Shown here: positions 36,768 through 44,723 of the stretch, one piece after another
Position numbering within the stretch: position 1 is the stretch's first letter
Layout: each line of letters opens with the position of its first letter
Assembly (NCBI RefSeq): GCF_002797895.1
Contig: NZ_PGES01000001.1
Coordinates: 2,728,001-2,792,000 of the forward strand
Origin: Janthinobacterium sp. 67
GTDB lineage: Bacteria > Pseudomonadota > Gammaproteobacteria > Burkholderiales > Burkholderiaceae_D
DNA: 64,000 nt
Reading direction: 5' to 3'
Program-made: the position numbers and the translations under genes
The notes under the pieces: generated by a model
Database searches by the model: none
What the model was told of the DNA's origin: nothing
Seen by the model: only the letters and a program-made list of their open reading frames with translations

Positions 36768-37463
36768 ATGAAAACACCGCTTGCTTCCCTCTTCGCTCTT
36801 GCCGCCCTGCCACTGCTGGCCCAGGCGCAAAACGCCGGCCGGCAAACGCCGGAAGCGCTGCGCAACAGCGTGGAACAGTTCCTGCAGGTGCAAAGCAATG
36901 GTTTACCGGGCAAGGTGACGGTCACCGTCGGTGCCGTCGATCCGCGCCTGAACCTGGCCGCCTGCCCCGCGCCGCAAGCGTTCATGGCACCGGGCGCCCG
37001 CGCCTGGGGCAAGACCACCGTCGGCGTGCGCTGCACGGCGCCCAGCAACTGGACTATCTATTTGCAAGCGAACGTGGCCGTCGTCGGCGACTACGTCGCC
37101 AGCGCCGTGCCGCTGGCGCAGGGACAAGCCATCGACGCCAGCCAGCTGGTGACGATGCAGGGCGACTTGGCCGCATTGCCGGCAGGCATCGCCACGGACA
37201 TTGCCCAGGTCGTGGGCGCCAGCACGAATATTTCCTTGCCGCCAGGCACGCCTATGCGCCTCGACACCCTGCGCCGCAAGCCGGTGGTGATGCAGGGACA
37301 GCTGGTGCGTGTTGTTTCCAGTGGAAACGGTTTCCAGGTGGCATCAGAAGGACGCGCCATCGGCAGCGCCGGCGATGGCCAGACGGTACAGGTACGCACG
37401 CAGAGCGGCCAGCAGATCAGCGGCGTGGCGCGGGCTGGCGGCATGGTGGAGGTCGCTTTTTAA
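36768..37463 (+). CDS. flgA: P-ring assembly chaperone FlgA
   Basis: A 231-aa periplasmic protein needed for FlgI ring formation. The signal peptide MKTPLASLFALAALPLLAQA favours the ATG at 36768, which also has AGAGG upstream, over an ATG nine codons earlier. The C-terminal SAF-type domain contains GTPMRLDTLRRKPVVMQGQLVRVV and GQTVQVRTQSGQQISGVAR. It is divergent from flgB across 191 bases. Confidence 0.96.
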   Translation: MKTPLASLFALAALPLLAQAQNAGRQTPEALRNSVEQFLQVQSNGLPGKVTVTVGAVDPRLNLAACPAPQAFMAPGARAWGKTTVGVRCTAPSNWTIYLQANVAVVGDYVASAVPLAQGQAIDASQLVTMQGDLAALPAGIATDIAQVVGASTNISLPPGTPMRLDTLRRKPVVMQGQLVRVVSSGNGFQVASEGRAIGSAGDGQTVQVRTQSGQQISGVARAGGMVEVAF

Positions 37464-37498
37464 ACTCGAATGGACAGCGATATTGTGGTCCGGCGCAC

Positions 37499-37525
37499 TA
37501 AAGTTTCGGAAGAAGGTGCCGATAA
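37499..37525 (+). promoter_or_regulatory. FliA (sigma-28) promoter for flgM
   Basis: TAAAGTTT (37499-37506), then GCCGATAA (37518-37525) with exactly fifteen bases after TAAA: a full consensus match. It is 49 bases before the flgM start. It means flgM is made both from flgA read-through and from its own late promoter, the usual feedback arrangement. Confidence 0.93.
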
Positions 37526-37574
37526 TGACACATATCCCGGAGTTTTTTGACTTCGACCAGACGAGGATCACGCT

Positions 37575-37883
37575 GTGAAAATTACCGATAACACCATTAA
37601 AAGCAATCCCGGCCTGCCGGTGGCGCCCGCGAGTACCTCGGGCGCCCGGAATGCCGAGAAAGCCCAGGCAACACCGACGACGTCGGACAATGTACGCCTG
37701 TCGCCGCAAGGACAGGCATTGGCGGCCAGTGCAACTGCCGGCAGCGGCGCCGTGTTCGACACGAAAAAAGTCGAACGCATCAAGCTGGCGATCGCCGACG
37801 GCCAGTTCCAGGTCAACTCAGAAAAAGTGGCGGACGGTCTCCTCGACACGGTCAAGGACTTGCTGCACTCACGAAATAGATAG
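37575..37883 (+). CDS. flgM: Anti-sigma-28 factor FlgM
   Basis: A 102-aa inhibitor of FliA that is exported once the hook is complete. The C-terminal FliA-binding half is conserved: FDTKKVERIKLAIADGQFQVNSEKVADGLLDTVKDLL. The N-terminal half is disordered. The start is GTG at 37575, with GAGG eight bases upstream. flgN follows after eight bases. Confidence 0.97.
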   Translation: MKITDNTIKSNPGLPVAPASTSGARNAEKAQATPTTSDNVRLSPQGQALAASATAGSGAVFDTKKVERIKLAIADGQFQVNSEKVADGLLDTVKDLLHSRNR

Positions 37884-37891
37884 GTTCCCTC

Positions 37892-38359
37892 ATGCAATCA
37901 GTGACTCCGTTTTCCAGCCTGCGCGACGAGCAACAGCTCATGACCACATTGCTGGCATTGATGAAAGAAGAACAGCGGCATCTGGTTGCCGCTGACATCG
38001 ATGCAATCACGGAGCTCACGGCGCGCAAGACGGCACTGGTCGGACAATTGAGCCAGCTGGCGGCGCAACGCCACCAGGCACTGGCGGCAGCGGGTTTTAT
38101 GGCCGCCGAAGCGGGCATGGAAGACTGGATGGTCGGCGCCAGCGAAGCGGAAGCGGCGCCGCTCTGGAAAGCCCTGCTCGAGACGACGCGCGAAGCGAAG
38201 GAGCAGAACCGGCTCAACAGCCTGCTGGTCAACAAGCACATGCTGCACACGCAAGGCGCCCTGAACGCCATGCGCCCCACGGCCCAAAGCGGCAATTTCT
38301 ACGGCCCCAGCGGCCAACCGATGACGAACACGGCCAGCCGTCGCGTCGTGATCGGCTAA
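37892..38359 (+). CDS. flgN: FlgK/FlgL export chaperone FlgN
   Basis: A 155-aa helical chaperone for the two junction proteins. FSSLRDEQQLMTTLLALMKEEQRHLVAADIDAI is the FlgN family core, followed by EQNRLNSLLVNKHMLHTQGALNAM. It is in the usual place after flgM. Confidence 0.95.
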   Translation: MQSVTPFSSLRDEQQLMTTLLALMKEEQRHLVAADIDAITELTARKTALVGQLSQLAAQRHQALAAAGFMAAEAGMEDWMVGASEAEAAPLWKALLETTREAKEQNRLNSLLVNKHMLHTQGALNAMRPTAQSGNFYGPSGQPMTNTASRRVVIG

Positions 38360-38377
38360 GTTCTCACTCGACGTTCA

Positions 38378-38935
38378 CTACTCCAGGCCAGGAAACAGCA
38401 GCGACAGGCACAGCAACAAGCCATTGCTGCTCGCATGCGCCGCAGCCGCCGCCACATAGGCGGGCGCCACGCCCATGCTGCGCGCCGCCAGGTAGCAGGC
38501 CGCGAAGAAGCCGCCTGCAATGAAAGTCATGCCAGCGTGCAAAATGCCGGAACCACCCATGACATGCAACAGGGAAAACAGTGCCGCGCTGGCCAGCAGG
38601 CTGTATCCGGCACGCACCCTGTAGCGGCGCAACACCTCAAGCGGCAGCCACTGCCCGATGATCGTCTCGAACAGCGGTGCCCAGACGACGACCATCCAGA
38701 AGATCGTCGCCATGCCGGCGCCTTTCAGCGATGACGCAGCGGTGCCGCCCAGCTGCTCCGGCGAAAACAGTGCCATGGCTGCCAGCAACAACAATATGCA
38801 AATGAGACAATTCACGGCGCCTGCGCACAAGCCCAGGCATATGGCACCCCGCATGGGCCGCGCCGCCATGCGCGCCCGCAGCGCGGCCAGGCTCACAGAT
38901 GGTTGCAATATTGGCAAATTCATCGTTTTCAACAT
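38378..38935 (-). CDS. CPBP-like intramembrane protease family protein
   Basis: A 185-aa membrane protein with about five helices. The pattern recalls the CPBP (CAAX protease/bacteriocin-processing) family: APLFETIIGQWLPLE in place of EExxxR, then FSLLH, then HASSN near the end. The first motif has only one Glu and lacks the Arg, so catalysis is uncertain. The ATG at 38935 has GAGGAG ten bases upstream; ATG codons at 38923 and 39010 are alternatives. It is convergent with flgN and probably not flagellar. Confidence 0.65.
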   Translation of the reverse strand: MLKTMNLPILQPSVSLAALRARMAARPMRGAICLGLCAGAVNCLICILLLLAAMALFSPEQLGGTAASSLKGAGMATIFWMVVVWAPLFETIIGQWLPLEVLRRYRVRAGYSLLASAALFSLLHVMGGSGILHAGMTFIAGGFFAACYLAARSMGVAPAYVAAAAAHASSNGLLLCLSLLFPGLE

Positions 38936-39151
38936 CCGTGTGCCGCTCCTCATGCGTATCTTGCCCACCCAGGCAAATGTGCGGCCATCATAGCCCGGCG
39001 CGGCAGTCACAAACTACGCCAATTGTTGCAAGCCAATGCGGACACGGGAGCAGCAGCCATTCCCTCCAGAACGCCGCACACAGAAACAACAACGGCAGCC
39101 CTTCGAAGCCGCACCTTTGAGCGCGCTCAAACTTGAGACGGATGATGACTA

Positions 39152-39170
39152 TATGCTAATCCCTAGCATA
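39152..39170. promoter_or_regulatory. Perfect inverted repeat upstream of the PEP-CTERM gene
   Basis: TATGCTA-atccc-TAGCATA: seven-base perfect arms with a five-base centre, 145 bases before the PEP-CTERM start and also upstream of the divergent CPBP-like gene. It has no T-run and looks like a dimeric repressor or activator site. The rest of the 379-base gap (38936-39314) shows no gene I can support. Confidence 0.5.
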
Positions 39171-39314
39171 CGCCGCACATCTCCAGGTGAGACTTTCCTC
39201 GCCGACACGAACATCGTTCCGCAGGCATAGCTAATCCATTTCACGCGTCCAGCCTGCGCTTTGCGCTGCGCCATGACGCACTCCACTTCAATCGCAAGTA
39301 GACAGGAGCATGAT

Positions 39315-39878
39315 ATGAACTCTCTCTCAGTAAGCAAGGCTGGCGCGGCGCTGTTGCTCGGCTGCACCCTTCTGGCGCCGGGCGCCCAGGCCGAAACGCA
39401 AGCCGTGTTCTACAACCATCTCGTCTCGACGGCCGTGGTGGCCGCGCCGCTGCTGGCGCAAGACACCTTGTTCGTCGACACCTTCACGACGGAGCGCGGC
39501 TCGCTGCTGCAAACGACCACGTTTACGATCGGCGCCGGCGTGCAGTCGTTCGTGGGGAATGCCGCCTGGCTGGTCACGGGCGCCAACGAAGTCGGTCCCC
39601 GCCTGACTGGCGTCAACATTGACTTGTTCGACTCCAGCAATAATCTCGTGCAATCGGATACCTTTGCCGGCATGCTGGGCGCGTTTGCCCATTCGACTTT
39701 CAACGGCCTGCTGGGGCCCGGCACCTACACCCTGGTGGCAAGCGGCACCGGCGTGCGTGATTCCGTGCTGGACATTTCCATCACGACGGCCGTACCCGAA
39801 CCGGCCACCTATGGCATGCTGCTGGCGGGAATCGGCCTGATCGGCTATAGCATACGGCGCCGCAAGACGGCTGACTGA
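39315..39878 (+). CDS. FxDxF-type PEP-CTERM exported protein
   Basis: A 187-aa exported protein. Signal peptide at the N-terminus (AGAALLLGCTLLAPGAQA) and a classical PEP-CTERM tail at the end: VPEPATYGMLLAGIGL, then IRRRK. This tail is recognised by exosortase. The mature start carries FVDTF, the FxDxF hallmark. Function unknown; such proteins are linked to exopolysaccharide-rich surfaces. AGGAG six bases before the ATG at 39315 settles the start. No exosortase lies in this window. Confidence 0.92.
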   Translation: MNSLSVSKAGAALLLGCTLLAPGAQAETQAVFYNHLVSTAVVAAPLLAQDTLFVDTFTTERGSLLQTTTFTIGAGVQSFVGNAAWLVTGANEVGPRLTGVNIDLFDSSNNLVQSDTFAGMLGAFAHSTFNGLLGPGTYTLVASGTGVRDSVLDISITTAVPEPATYGMLLAGIGLIGYSIRRRKTAD

Positions 39879-39934
39879 GCGGCATCCGGGCGTCTGCAAG
39901 CACTGCCATTGCCGGCAGACATGGGGCCGGCGAG

Positions 39935-40005
39935 GCGGCTCCATGCACGGACTGTGGCTTATGTACGGCTTAGTTTGTGCATGGCTTCGCTCATGCAGGA
40001 GCCGC
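39935..40005. repeat. Long-range hairpin between convergent genes
   Basis: GCGGCTCC (39935-39942) pairs with GGAGCCGC (39998-40005), with GCA/TGC extending inward past an AT bulge. The 50-base loop contains no further clear stem. A second short stem GCCGGC/GCCGGC (39911-39916, 39926-39931) lies just upstream and may end the PEP-CTERM transcript. Confidence 0.45.
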
Positions 40006-40061
40006 TTCATGCAAGCGCTGGCTTAACACGGGCCAGATTGCGCAGGGGCGGGCTCACGCAC

Positions 40062-40919
40062 TCAACCGTGTGCGGGCCGGCCCGTATGCTGGCGAAATTT
40101 CGCCGCGATGCCATTCGCCTTGATGAGGGCGGCGGCCTGCTGTTCCGGCGTCAGCTCGTTTTGCAGCCAGTGCCAGTACTCATCCTGGTAAGGGTTCGTC
40201 GTGCCCGGCGTAAGAATATCGCTGTACACCATGCGCAGGGCCAGCAGGTAGCCATACGCTTGCGGCGCGTCTTTCTGCACCACGTCGCCATCGCGCAGAT
40301 ACGCCATCATCAGGGTCGACACGCTGGTCAGCTCCGCCTCGTCCGCCTGCGCCGTCAGTTGGGCGATGGCTTGCCGTTTCCATGCCTGCACCAGCGGATC
40401 GTCGGGGCGGTTGCGCAGCGCGCTGCGGTCGCCGAACGGGCCTTCCGACAGGAACAGGGTAGCCGCGCCCGGCACGCCGGCCTTCGCGGCGGCGGCCAGG
40501 TAGCCGAGGCGGTCTTCGCGCTGGCGCTGCGTCAGGCCCGCGCACAGCTGCTGCTGGGCCGTCTTTTCTTCCGCCGTCATTTCGCGCCCCAGCTCGAATT
40601 CCAGCCCCGGCAAGCGGCTTTCCTGCTGGAAGACGATGCAGTCGTCGATCAGGTTGTAGGCCGCATACGCGTCTTCCGGCTTGCCGCTGGCGGCCAGGCG
40701 CGCAAGCTGCTGCGCCAGGGTCACGGGAGCAGGCCCGGCATCGGCGGCCGGAGTGGCGTCGATATTCAGATACGACGCCAGGCTGCGGCCCGGCGGCGCG
40801 CTGGCGACAGCGGTGGCGGCAGTGTCCGGCGCGTCGTCATCAGGCGCCGGCCAGTAAGCGAACGCCAGCACTGCCGCGATGGCGGCGGCGATGGCGATAC
40901 CGGTCAGTTTGCTATTCAT
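40062..40919 (-). CDS. Unrecognised membrane-anchored protein
   Basis: A 285-aa protein I do not recognise. It has one N-terminal membrane segment (about 5-23, LTGIAIAAAIAAVLAFAYW), an acidic Ala/Pro linker, and a helical periplasmic domain. Residues about 85-180 (EDAYAAYNLIDDCIVFQ; DRLGYLAAAAKAGVPGAATLFL) resemble Sel1/TPR-like helical repeats. Cys residues at two sites (DDCIVFQ and QLCAGL) could form a disulfide. The ATG at 40919 has no good ribosome binding site. It is convergent with the PEP-CTERM gene. Confidence 0.75.
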   Translation of the reverse strand: MNSKLTGIAIAAAIAAVLAFAYWPAPDDDAPDTAATAVASAPPGRSLASYLNIDATPAADAGPAPVTLAQQLARLAASGKPEDAYAAYNLIDDCIVFQQESRLPGLEFELGREMTAEEKTAQQQLCAGLTQRQREDRLGYLAAAAKAGVPGAATLFLSEGPFGDRSALRNRPDDPLVQAWKRQAIAQLTAQADEAELTSVSTLMMAYLRDGDVVQKDAPQAYGYLLALRMVYSDILTPGTTNPYQDEYWHWLQNELTPEQQAAALIKANGIAAKFRQHTGRPAHG

Positions 40920-41004
40920 GATGAGGTGGCGCGCGTGATGGGAAACGCACGTTACCACAGGCGCGCGGCAGCGGGCCGCACGCCTCCGCACGCACGCGTC
41001 CCGC

Positions 41005-41367
41005 CTAGCCGCCGGCCTTTTTCGGCTGGTGCCCCAGTTTCACCAACGCGGCCAGGATGATGTCGACATGGTCGCCCTGCACTTCGATCACGCCATCCTT
41101 GACCGTGCCACCCGAGCCGCACTGCGTGCGCAGCTGCTTGCCCAGCAGGGCCAGCGCGATGGCGTCCAGCGCCAGGCCCTTGACCACGGTGACGCTCTTG
41201 CCGCCGCGCCCCTTGGTCTGGCGCGACACGCGCACCACGCCATCGCCGGCGGGCGCCGCCTTCGCTTGCGCCTTGCACGCGCATTGCGCCAGCGGCTGGC
41301 GGCAGGCGGGGCACATGCGGCCCGTTTCGGTGGAATAGACGAGACCGCCCTGGGAGCTGCTTTTCAT
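41005..41367 (-). CDS. YciH/SUI1 translation initiation factor-like protein
   Basis: A 120-aa protein of the bacterial SUI1/eIF1-like family (YciH in E. coli). N-terminal Cys pattern MCPACRQPLAQCAC suggests a small zinc knuckle. The SUI1 domain follows: RVSRQTKGRGGKSVTVVKGL, then LRTQCGSGGTVKDGVIEVQGDHVDIILAAL. The ATG at 41367 gives the family length; the frame upstream overlaps the next gene's 3' region. Confidence 0.93.
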   Translation of the reverse strand: MKSSSQGGLVYSTETGRMCPACRQPLAQCACKAQAKAAPAGDGVVRVSRQTKGRGGKSVTVVKGLALDAIALALLGKQLRTQCGSGGTVKDGVIEVQGDHVDIILAALVKLGHQPKKAGG

Positions 41368-41410
41368 GATGAAGAAATAAAAGAAAGAAGGCCGCGATTG
41401 TACCAAGCGG

Positions 41411-41446
41411 GGACGGTGCGGGATCAAGCGGGATCCCGCACCGTCC
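41411..41446 (-). terminator. Perfect 15-bp hairpin after the PHP-domain gene
   Basis: GGACGGTGCGGGATC (41411-41425) and GATCCCGCACCGTCC (41432-41446) are perfect arms with a six-base loop. It is 25 bases past the PHP gene stop on the minus strand. There is no clear T-run, so it may act as an mRNA end stabiliser or repeat rather than a strict terminator. Confidence 0.6.
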
Positions 41447-41470
41447 GGCGGCGCACGGCCGACGATGCTA

Positions 41471-43081
41471 TTAACGCAAGGTAAGGAACACGGGATTCGC
41501 ATAGAACCACAGGCTGCGGTAATTGCGGTCGTTGATATCATTGAAACGCTGGGTGCTGTCCGTCGTGCCCGTGCGCTGGTCGGCCAGCGGCTCGCCACCC
41601 TGCGTCAGGCCGGCGACATCGGTTCCCAGATTGGTGCCACGCAGACGGAAATACTGGTTCTTCGTCGCCGTCGTTTCGTAGCTCACGCTGTAGTAGCCGT
41701 CAGCCCCGAGTTTCCAGTCCGCGCTGGTAAAGCGCTTGAGCACCCGCGTGCTGGCATTGGCGGCAACATGGTAGGCCGGCGTGCCCGCCGCCGCCTTCGC
41801 TCCCACATCACCGACGATCAGGTCGACATGATCGACCACGGGCTTGACGCTGGCGGCCACGCCGCTGTCGACGGGCTTTTCGTAGTTGTTTTTGGCCGGG
41901 CTGCGGAAGCGGATGGTGATGGTGACTTTCTCGCCGCTGGCCACTTTCAGCTCTCCGCCCATCTCCTTGCGGTCGTCCTTGCTGGCCAGGTTGAAATCCA
42001 GCGCGTTGATCAGGTCGCCATAGGTGGAAAACATCTTGCCCGAACGCAAACCGGCCAGCAAGTCCTTCGCCAGCGGCGCACCCTGCGCGCCGTTGAACAC
42101 ATAGTTCTTCGCATATTCGCCAGGGAAGTAACCGCTGCTGTTGCCGCCGACGATCTTGAAGTGGGTATCCGAATCGGTCAGGTTCCAGATGCGGCGTCCC
42201 TCGCCCAGCAGCGCATCCCATGGCCCGCCCAGCTTGGCCACCACGTAATCGACACCGCCATATACGCGCAGCAGCGCATTGTCGTCCGTGTAGGCAGCCG
42301 TATAGCCGCCGCGGTCCGGCTCCATCTGGTTGCCGACCATGCCTTCGATGGCGAACATGATGTTGGGGGCGGCATCGTTAAAGGCGCGGAAATCGGCAAT
42401 GCTGTAGCTGCCCTTGTTGCGCGACGGATGGTTGATGACGGCGTAGCTGGTTTCCGGGTAATTCTGCTTGAGCCAGTTGATGGCTTGCAGTGCATCGGCG
42501 GCCGTCCTGTTATAGCGGGCCTCGCCATATTTGCCTTTCCATGCCGCGACGTCGGCGGCGTCGAACATGGCCGCGTCGCGTGTGGTAAACAGATATTCGA
42601 ACTCCTTCATGCCCCGGGTGCTGGTGCTGAGCTTGTCGGCGCCGTCGAACAGGCCGATGCCGATGTGATCATGGGTCGGCATGTCCCACTCGAAGCCGGA
42701 AAAGATCAGTTTGTCGGCGTAGGTGCCGGTGGCCTGCAGCGCCTGGACGCGTGGAATTTCATAGCGCTCGGCGCCGATGGACATCGGGATGGGCGCCGCC
42801 AGCGGCGCGCCCAGCGCGTCGCGCGTGGAGACGCGCAAATGGTTGGACAGCGCCATCCAGTCGAGTCCATACGTGGTGAACGACTTGGCCAGCACCTTGT
42901 CCAGCGTCTGGCTGACATCGGCGTCGGCCGATTGCGTGGTGTGGGTATGCAGGTCGCCGGCGATCCAGCGGCCGGCCGGTAGCGGCGGCACGCCGCCAGC
43001 GGGATCACTATCGCCGCCGCAAGCGGCAACGCTCAACAGGATGGCGATGGCCGAAGGAAGCAACGTTCTGGAGTAAGACAT
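41471..43081 (-). CDS. PHP-domain lipoprotein (putative phosphoesterase/metallohydrolase)
   Basis: A 536-aa predicted lipoprotein: signal LLPSAIAILLSVAAC with the lipidated Cys at 21. The PHP fold starts at GDLHTHT (residues 42-48), the metal-binding HxH pair. Further candidate ligands include YAVINHPSR and WNLTDSDTHFK. A C-terminal beta-rich region (about 390-536) follows. The family includes enzymes acting on phosphoesters and carbamates; substrate unknown. It stands alone on this strand, upstream of motD in the reverse order. Confidence 0.8.
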   Translation of the reverse strand: MSYSRTLLPSAIAILLSVAACGGDSDPAGGVPPLPAGRWIAGDLHTHTTQSADADVSQTLDKVLAKSFTTYGLDWMALSNHLRVSTRDALGAPLAAPIPMSIGAERYEIPRVQALQATGTYADKLIFSGFEWDMPTHDHIGIGLFDGADKLSTSTRGMKEFEYLFTTRDAAMFDAADVAAWKGKYGEARYNRTAADALQAINWLKQNYPETSYAVINHPSRNKGSYSIADFRAFNDAAPNIMFAIEGMVGNQMEPDRGGYTAAYTDDNALLRVYGGVDYVVAKLGGPWDALLGEGRRIWNLTDSDTHFKIVGGNSSGYFPGEYAKNYVFNGAQGAPLAKDLLAGLRSGKMFSTYGDLINALDFNLASKDDRKEMGGELKVASGEKVTITIRFRSPAKNNYEKPVDSGVAASVKPVVDHVDLIVGDVGAKAAAGTPAYHVAANASTRVLKRFTSADWKLGADGYYSVSYETTATKNQYFRLRGTNLGTDVAGLTQGGEPLADQRTGTTDSTQRFNDINDRNYRSLWFYANPVFLTLR

Positions 43082-43189
43082 GGGATCGACCTGGAGGCTG
43101 AAAAGAAGTGCGACAGCCTAGCATTCCAGTATGACCAGCGAATGACACGCGCCCGGTCCGCCGGACTGGCGCCGGTCCGCAAGCCCGTC

Positions 43190-43963
43190 CTAGTTGGCCG
43201 GCGGCGCCGTCGGCACTTCCGTCACCGTTTCGGGGATGCCCGACAAGATCGTCACGGCGACCCGGCGGTTGCGCGCGCGCCCTTCCGCCGTGTCGTTGGG
43301 GGCCACGGGAATGTTGTCGGCGTGGCCGACGGCCGTCAGGCGCGACGCTTGCACGCCGCTGGCGATGAACAGGCGCACCACGGCGCTGGCGCGCGCGGCC
43401 GACAATTCCCAGTTCGAGGCGAAATTGGAATTGCTGATCGGCTGTACGTCCGTATGCCCTTCCACCTGCACGTCGTGCGTATCGTCCTTGAGCAGCACGG
43501 CAACGGCGCGCAGGGCCTGGTCCGACTCCGTCGTCAGGCGCGCCGCGCCCGGGTCGAACAGCACGCTGGCATTGATTTCCACGCTCACGCCGCGGCTCGT
43601 CTGCGTGACCCGCACCTTGCCTTCCTTGACCAGCGGCGCCAGCGTGGACGTCAGGTCTTGCGCCAGGCGCGTCATGTGTTCGCGCTCGCGGCGGATGGCT
43701 TCCGTGCGGCGTTTCAGGGCGGGGTTCGGCAGCGGGATCGCTTGCGGCGCTTCCATGACGATGGGCGGCGCACCCTTTTCCAGGCTGAAGGCCTGGCCGA
43801 TGGCATTCTGGAAGACGCGGTACTTGCCTTCGTTGACTTGCGAAATCGCGTACATGACGACGAAAAAGGCGAACAGCAGGGTGATGAAGTCGGCGTACGA
43901 GATCAGCCAGCGGTCCTGGTTGTCCGGTTCCTCGTCATACTTCCTGCGCGCGCGCCGCATCAT
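43190..43963 (-). CDS. motD: Flagellar stator protein MotD (MotB family)
   Basis: A 257-aa stator subunit. One membrane helix (about 19-40, WLISYADFITLLFAFFVVMY) carries the proton-channel Asp at residue 25. The C-terminal OmpA-like peptidoglycan-binding domain has VEGHTDVQPISNSNFASNWELSAARA. The layout next to fliA, flhG and flhF and the pairing with a MotA-like protein match Pseudomonas MotC/MotD. It starts 13 bases after motC; two adjacent ATG codons are possible. Confidence 0.93.
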   Translation of the reverse strand: MMRRARRKYDEEPDNQDRWLISYADFITLLFAFFVVMYAISQVNEGKYRVFQNAIGQAFSLEKGAPPIVMEAPQAIPLPNPALKRRTEAIRREREHMTRLAQDLTSTLAPLVKEGKVRVTQTSRGVSVEINASVLFDPGAARLTTESDQALRAVAVLLKDDTHDVQVEGHTDVQPISNSNFASNWELSAARASAVVRLFIASGVQASRLTAVGHADNIPVAPNDTAEGRARNRRVAVTILSGIPETVTEVPTAPPAN

Positions 43964-43976
43964 GGTCAGTGCTCGC

Positions 43977-44723
43977 TCAGTGCTCGTGAAGCAGGCTGGA
44001 AACGCGCTCTTCGATGATGCGCGTATGGTCGCCCGTGGCGATGTCGTACAGCACGGCGGCCGTGATTTCGTACTGCAGCACGCGGCGCGAGACGATGGCC
44101 TTGAGTTTGTTCGCCACCGGCAGGAACAGCAGGTTGGCCAGGCCCACGCCATAGATGGTCGAGACAAACGCCACGGCGATGCCGCTGCCCAGTTTGCTTG
44201 GGTCGGTGAGGTTTTCCATCACGTGTATCAGGCCCAGCACGGCGCCCAGGATGCCGATCGTGGGCGAATAGCCGGCCGCCGATTCCCACACCTTGACGGC
44301 CTGGCGCTCGGCCATCTCATAGGCGGAGATTTCCACGTCGAGCAGCTGGCGCAGCTTGTCGGGCGCGATGCCGTCGACGATCATGCGCAAGCCCTTGGCG
44401 TTGAAACGGTCGGCCGTGTTTTCCATCAGGCGCTCGAGCGCCAGCGGGCCGTCGCGGCGCGCCGTCAGGCTCCATTGCCCGATGTCGCGCGCCAGCGCGG
44501 CGCGCGTGTCGGCCGGCGGCAGGAAGACCCAGCGCAGCATTTCCAGGCCGCGCACGAAAGTACGCAGCCGCGTTTGCAGCAGTACGGCGCCGAAGGTGCC
44601 GATGATGACGATGGCAAAGGCGGCCGGCTGCAGCAGGGAGGCCATCTTGCCGCCTTCCAGTGCCTGGCCGACCAAGAGGCCCGCCAGCGCCAGCGCCAGC
44701 CCGATTACGCTGGACCAGTCCAC
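43977..44723 (-). CDS. motC: Flagellar stator protein MotC (MotA family)
   Basis: A 248-aa MotA-type stator with four membrane helices. Family signature: GYSPTIGILGAVLGLIHVMENL and STIYGVGLANLLFLPVANKLK. The cytoplasmic loop with charged residues (ERLMENTADRFNAKGLRMIVDGI) contacts FliG. Its first 19 bases overlap the end of fliA. It is probably one of two stators in the cell; a MotAB pair is not in this window. Confidence 0.94.
   Translation of the reverse strand: MDWSSVIGLALALAGLLVGQALEGGKMASLLQPAAFAIVIIGTFGAVLLQTRLRTFVRGLEMLRWVFLPPADTRAALARDIGQWSLTARRDGPLALERLMENTADRFNAKGLRMIVDGIAPDKLRQLLDVEISAYEMAERQAVKVWESAAGYSPTIGILGAVLGLIHVMENLTDPSKLGSGIAVAFVSTIYGVGLANLLFLPVANKLKAIVSRRVLQYEITAAVLYDIATGDHTRIIEERVSSLLHEH

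Noticed and set aside
39943..40026. 27-codon ORF in the hairpin region
   Set aside because: No ribosome binding site, no hydrophobic or conserved pattern, and within a repeat-like hairpin.
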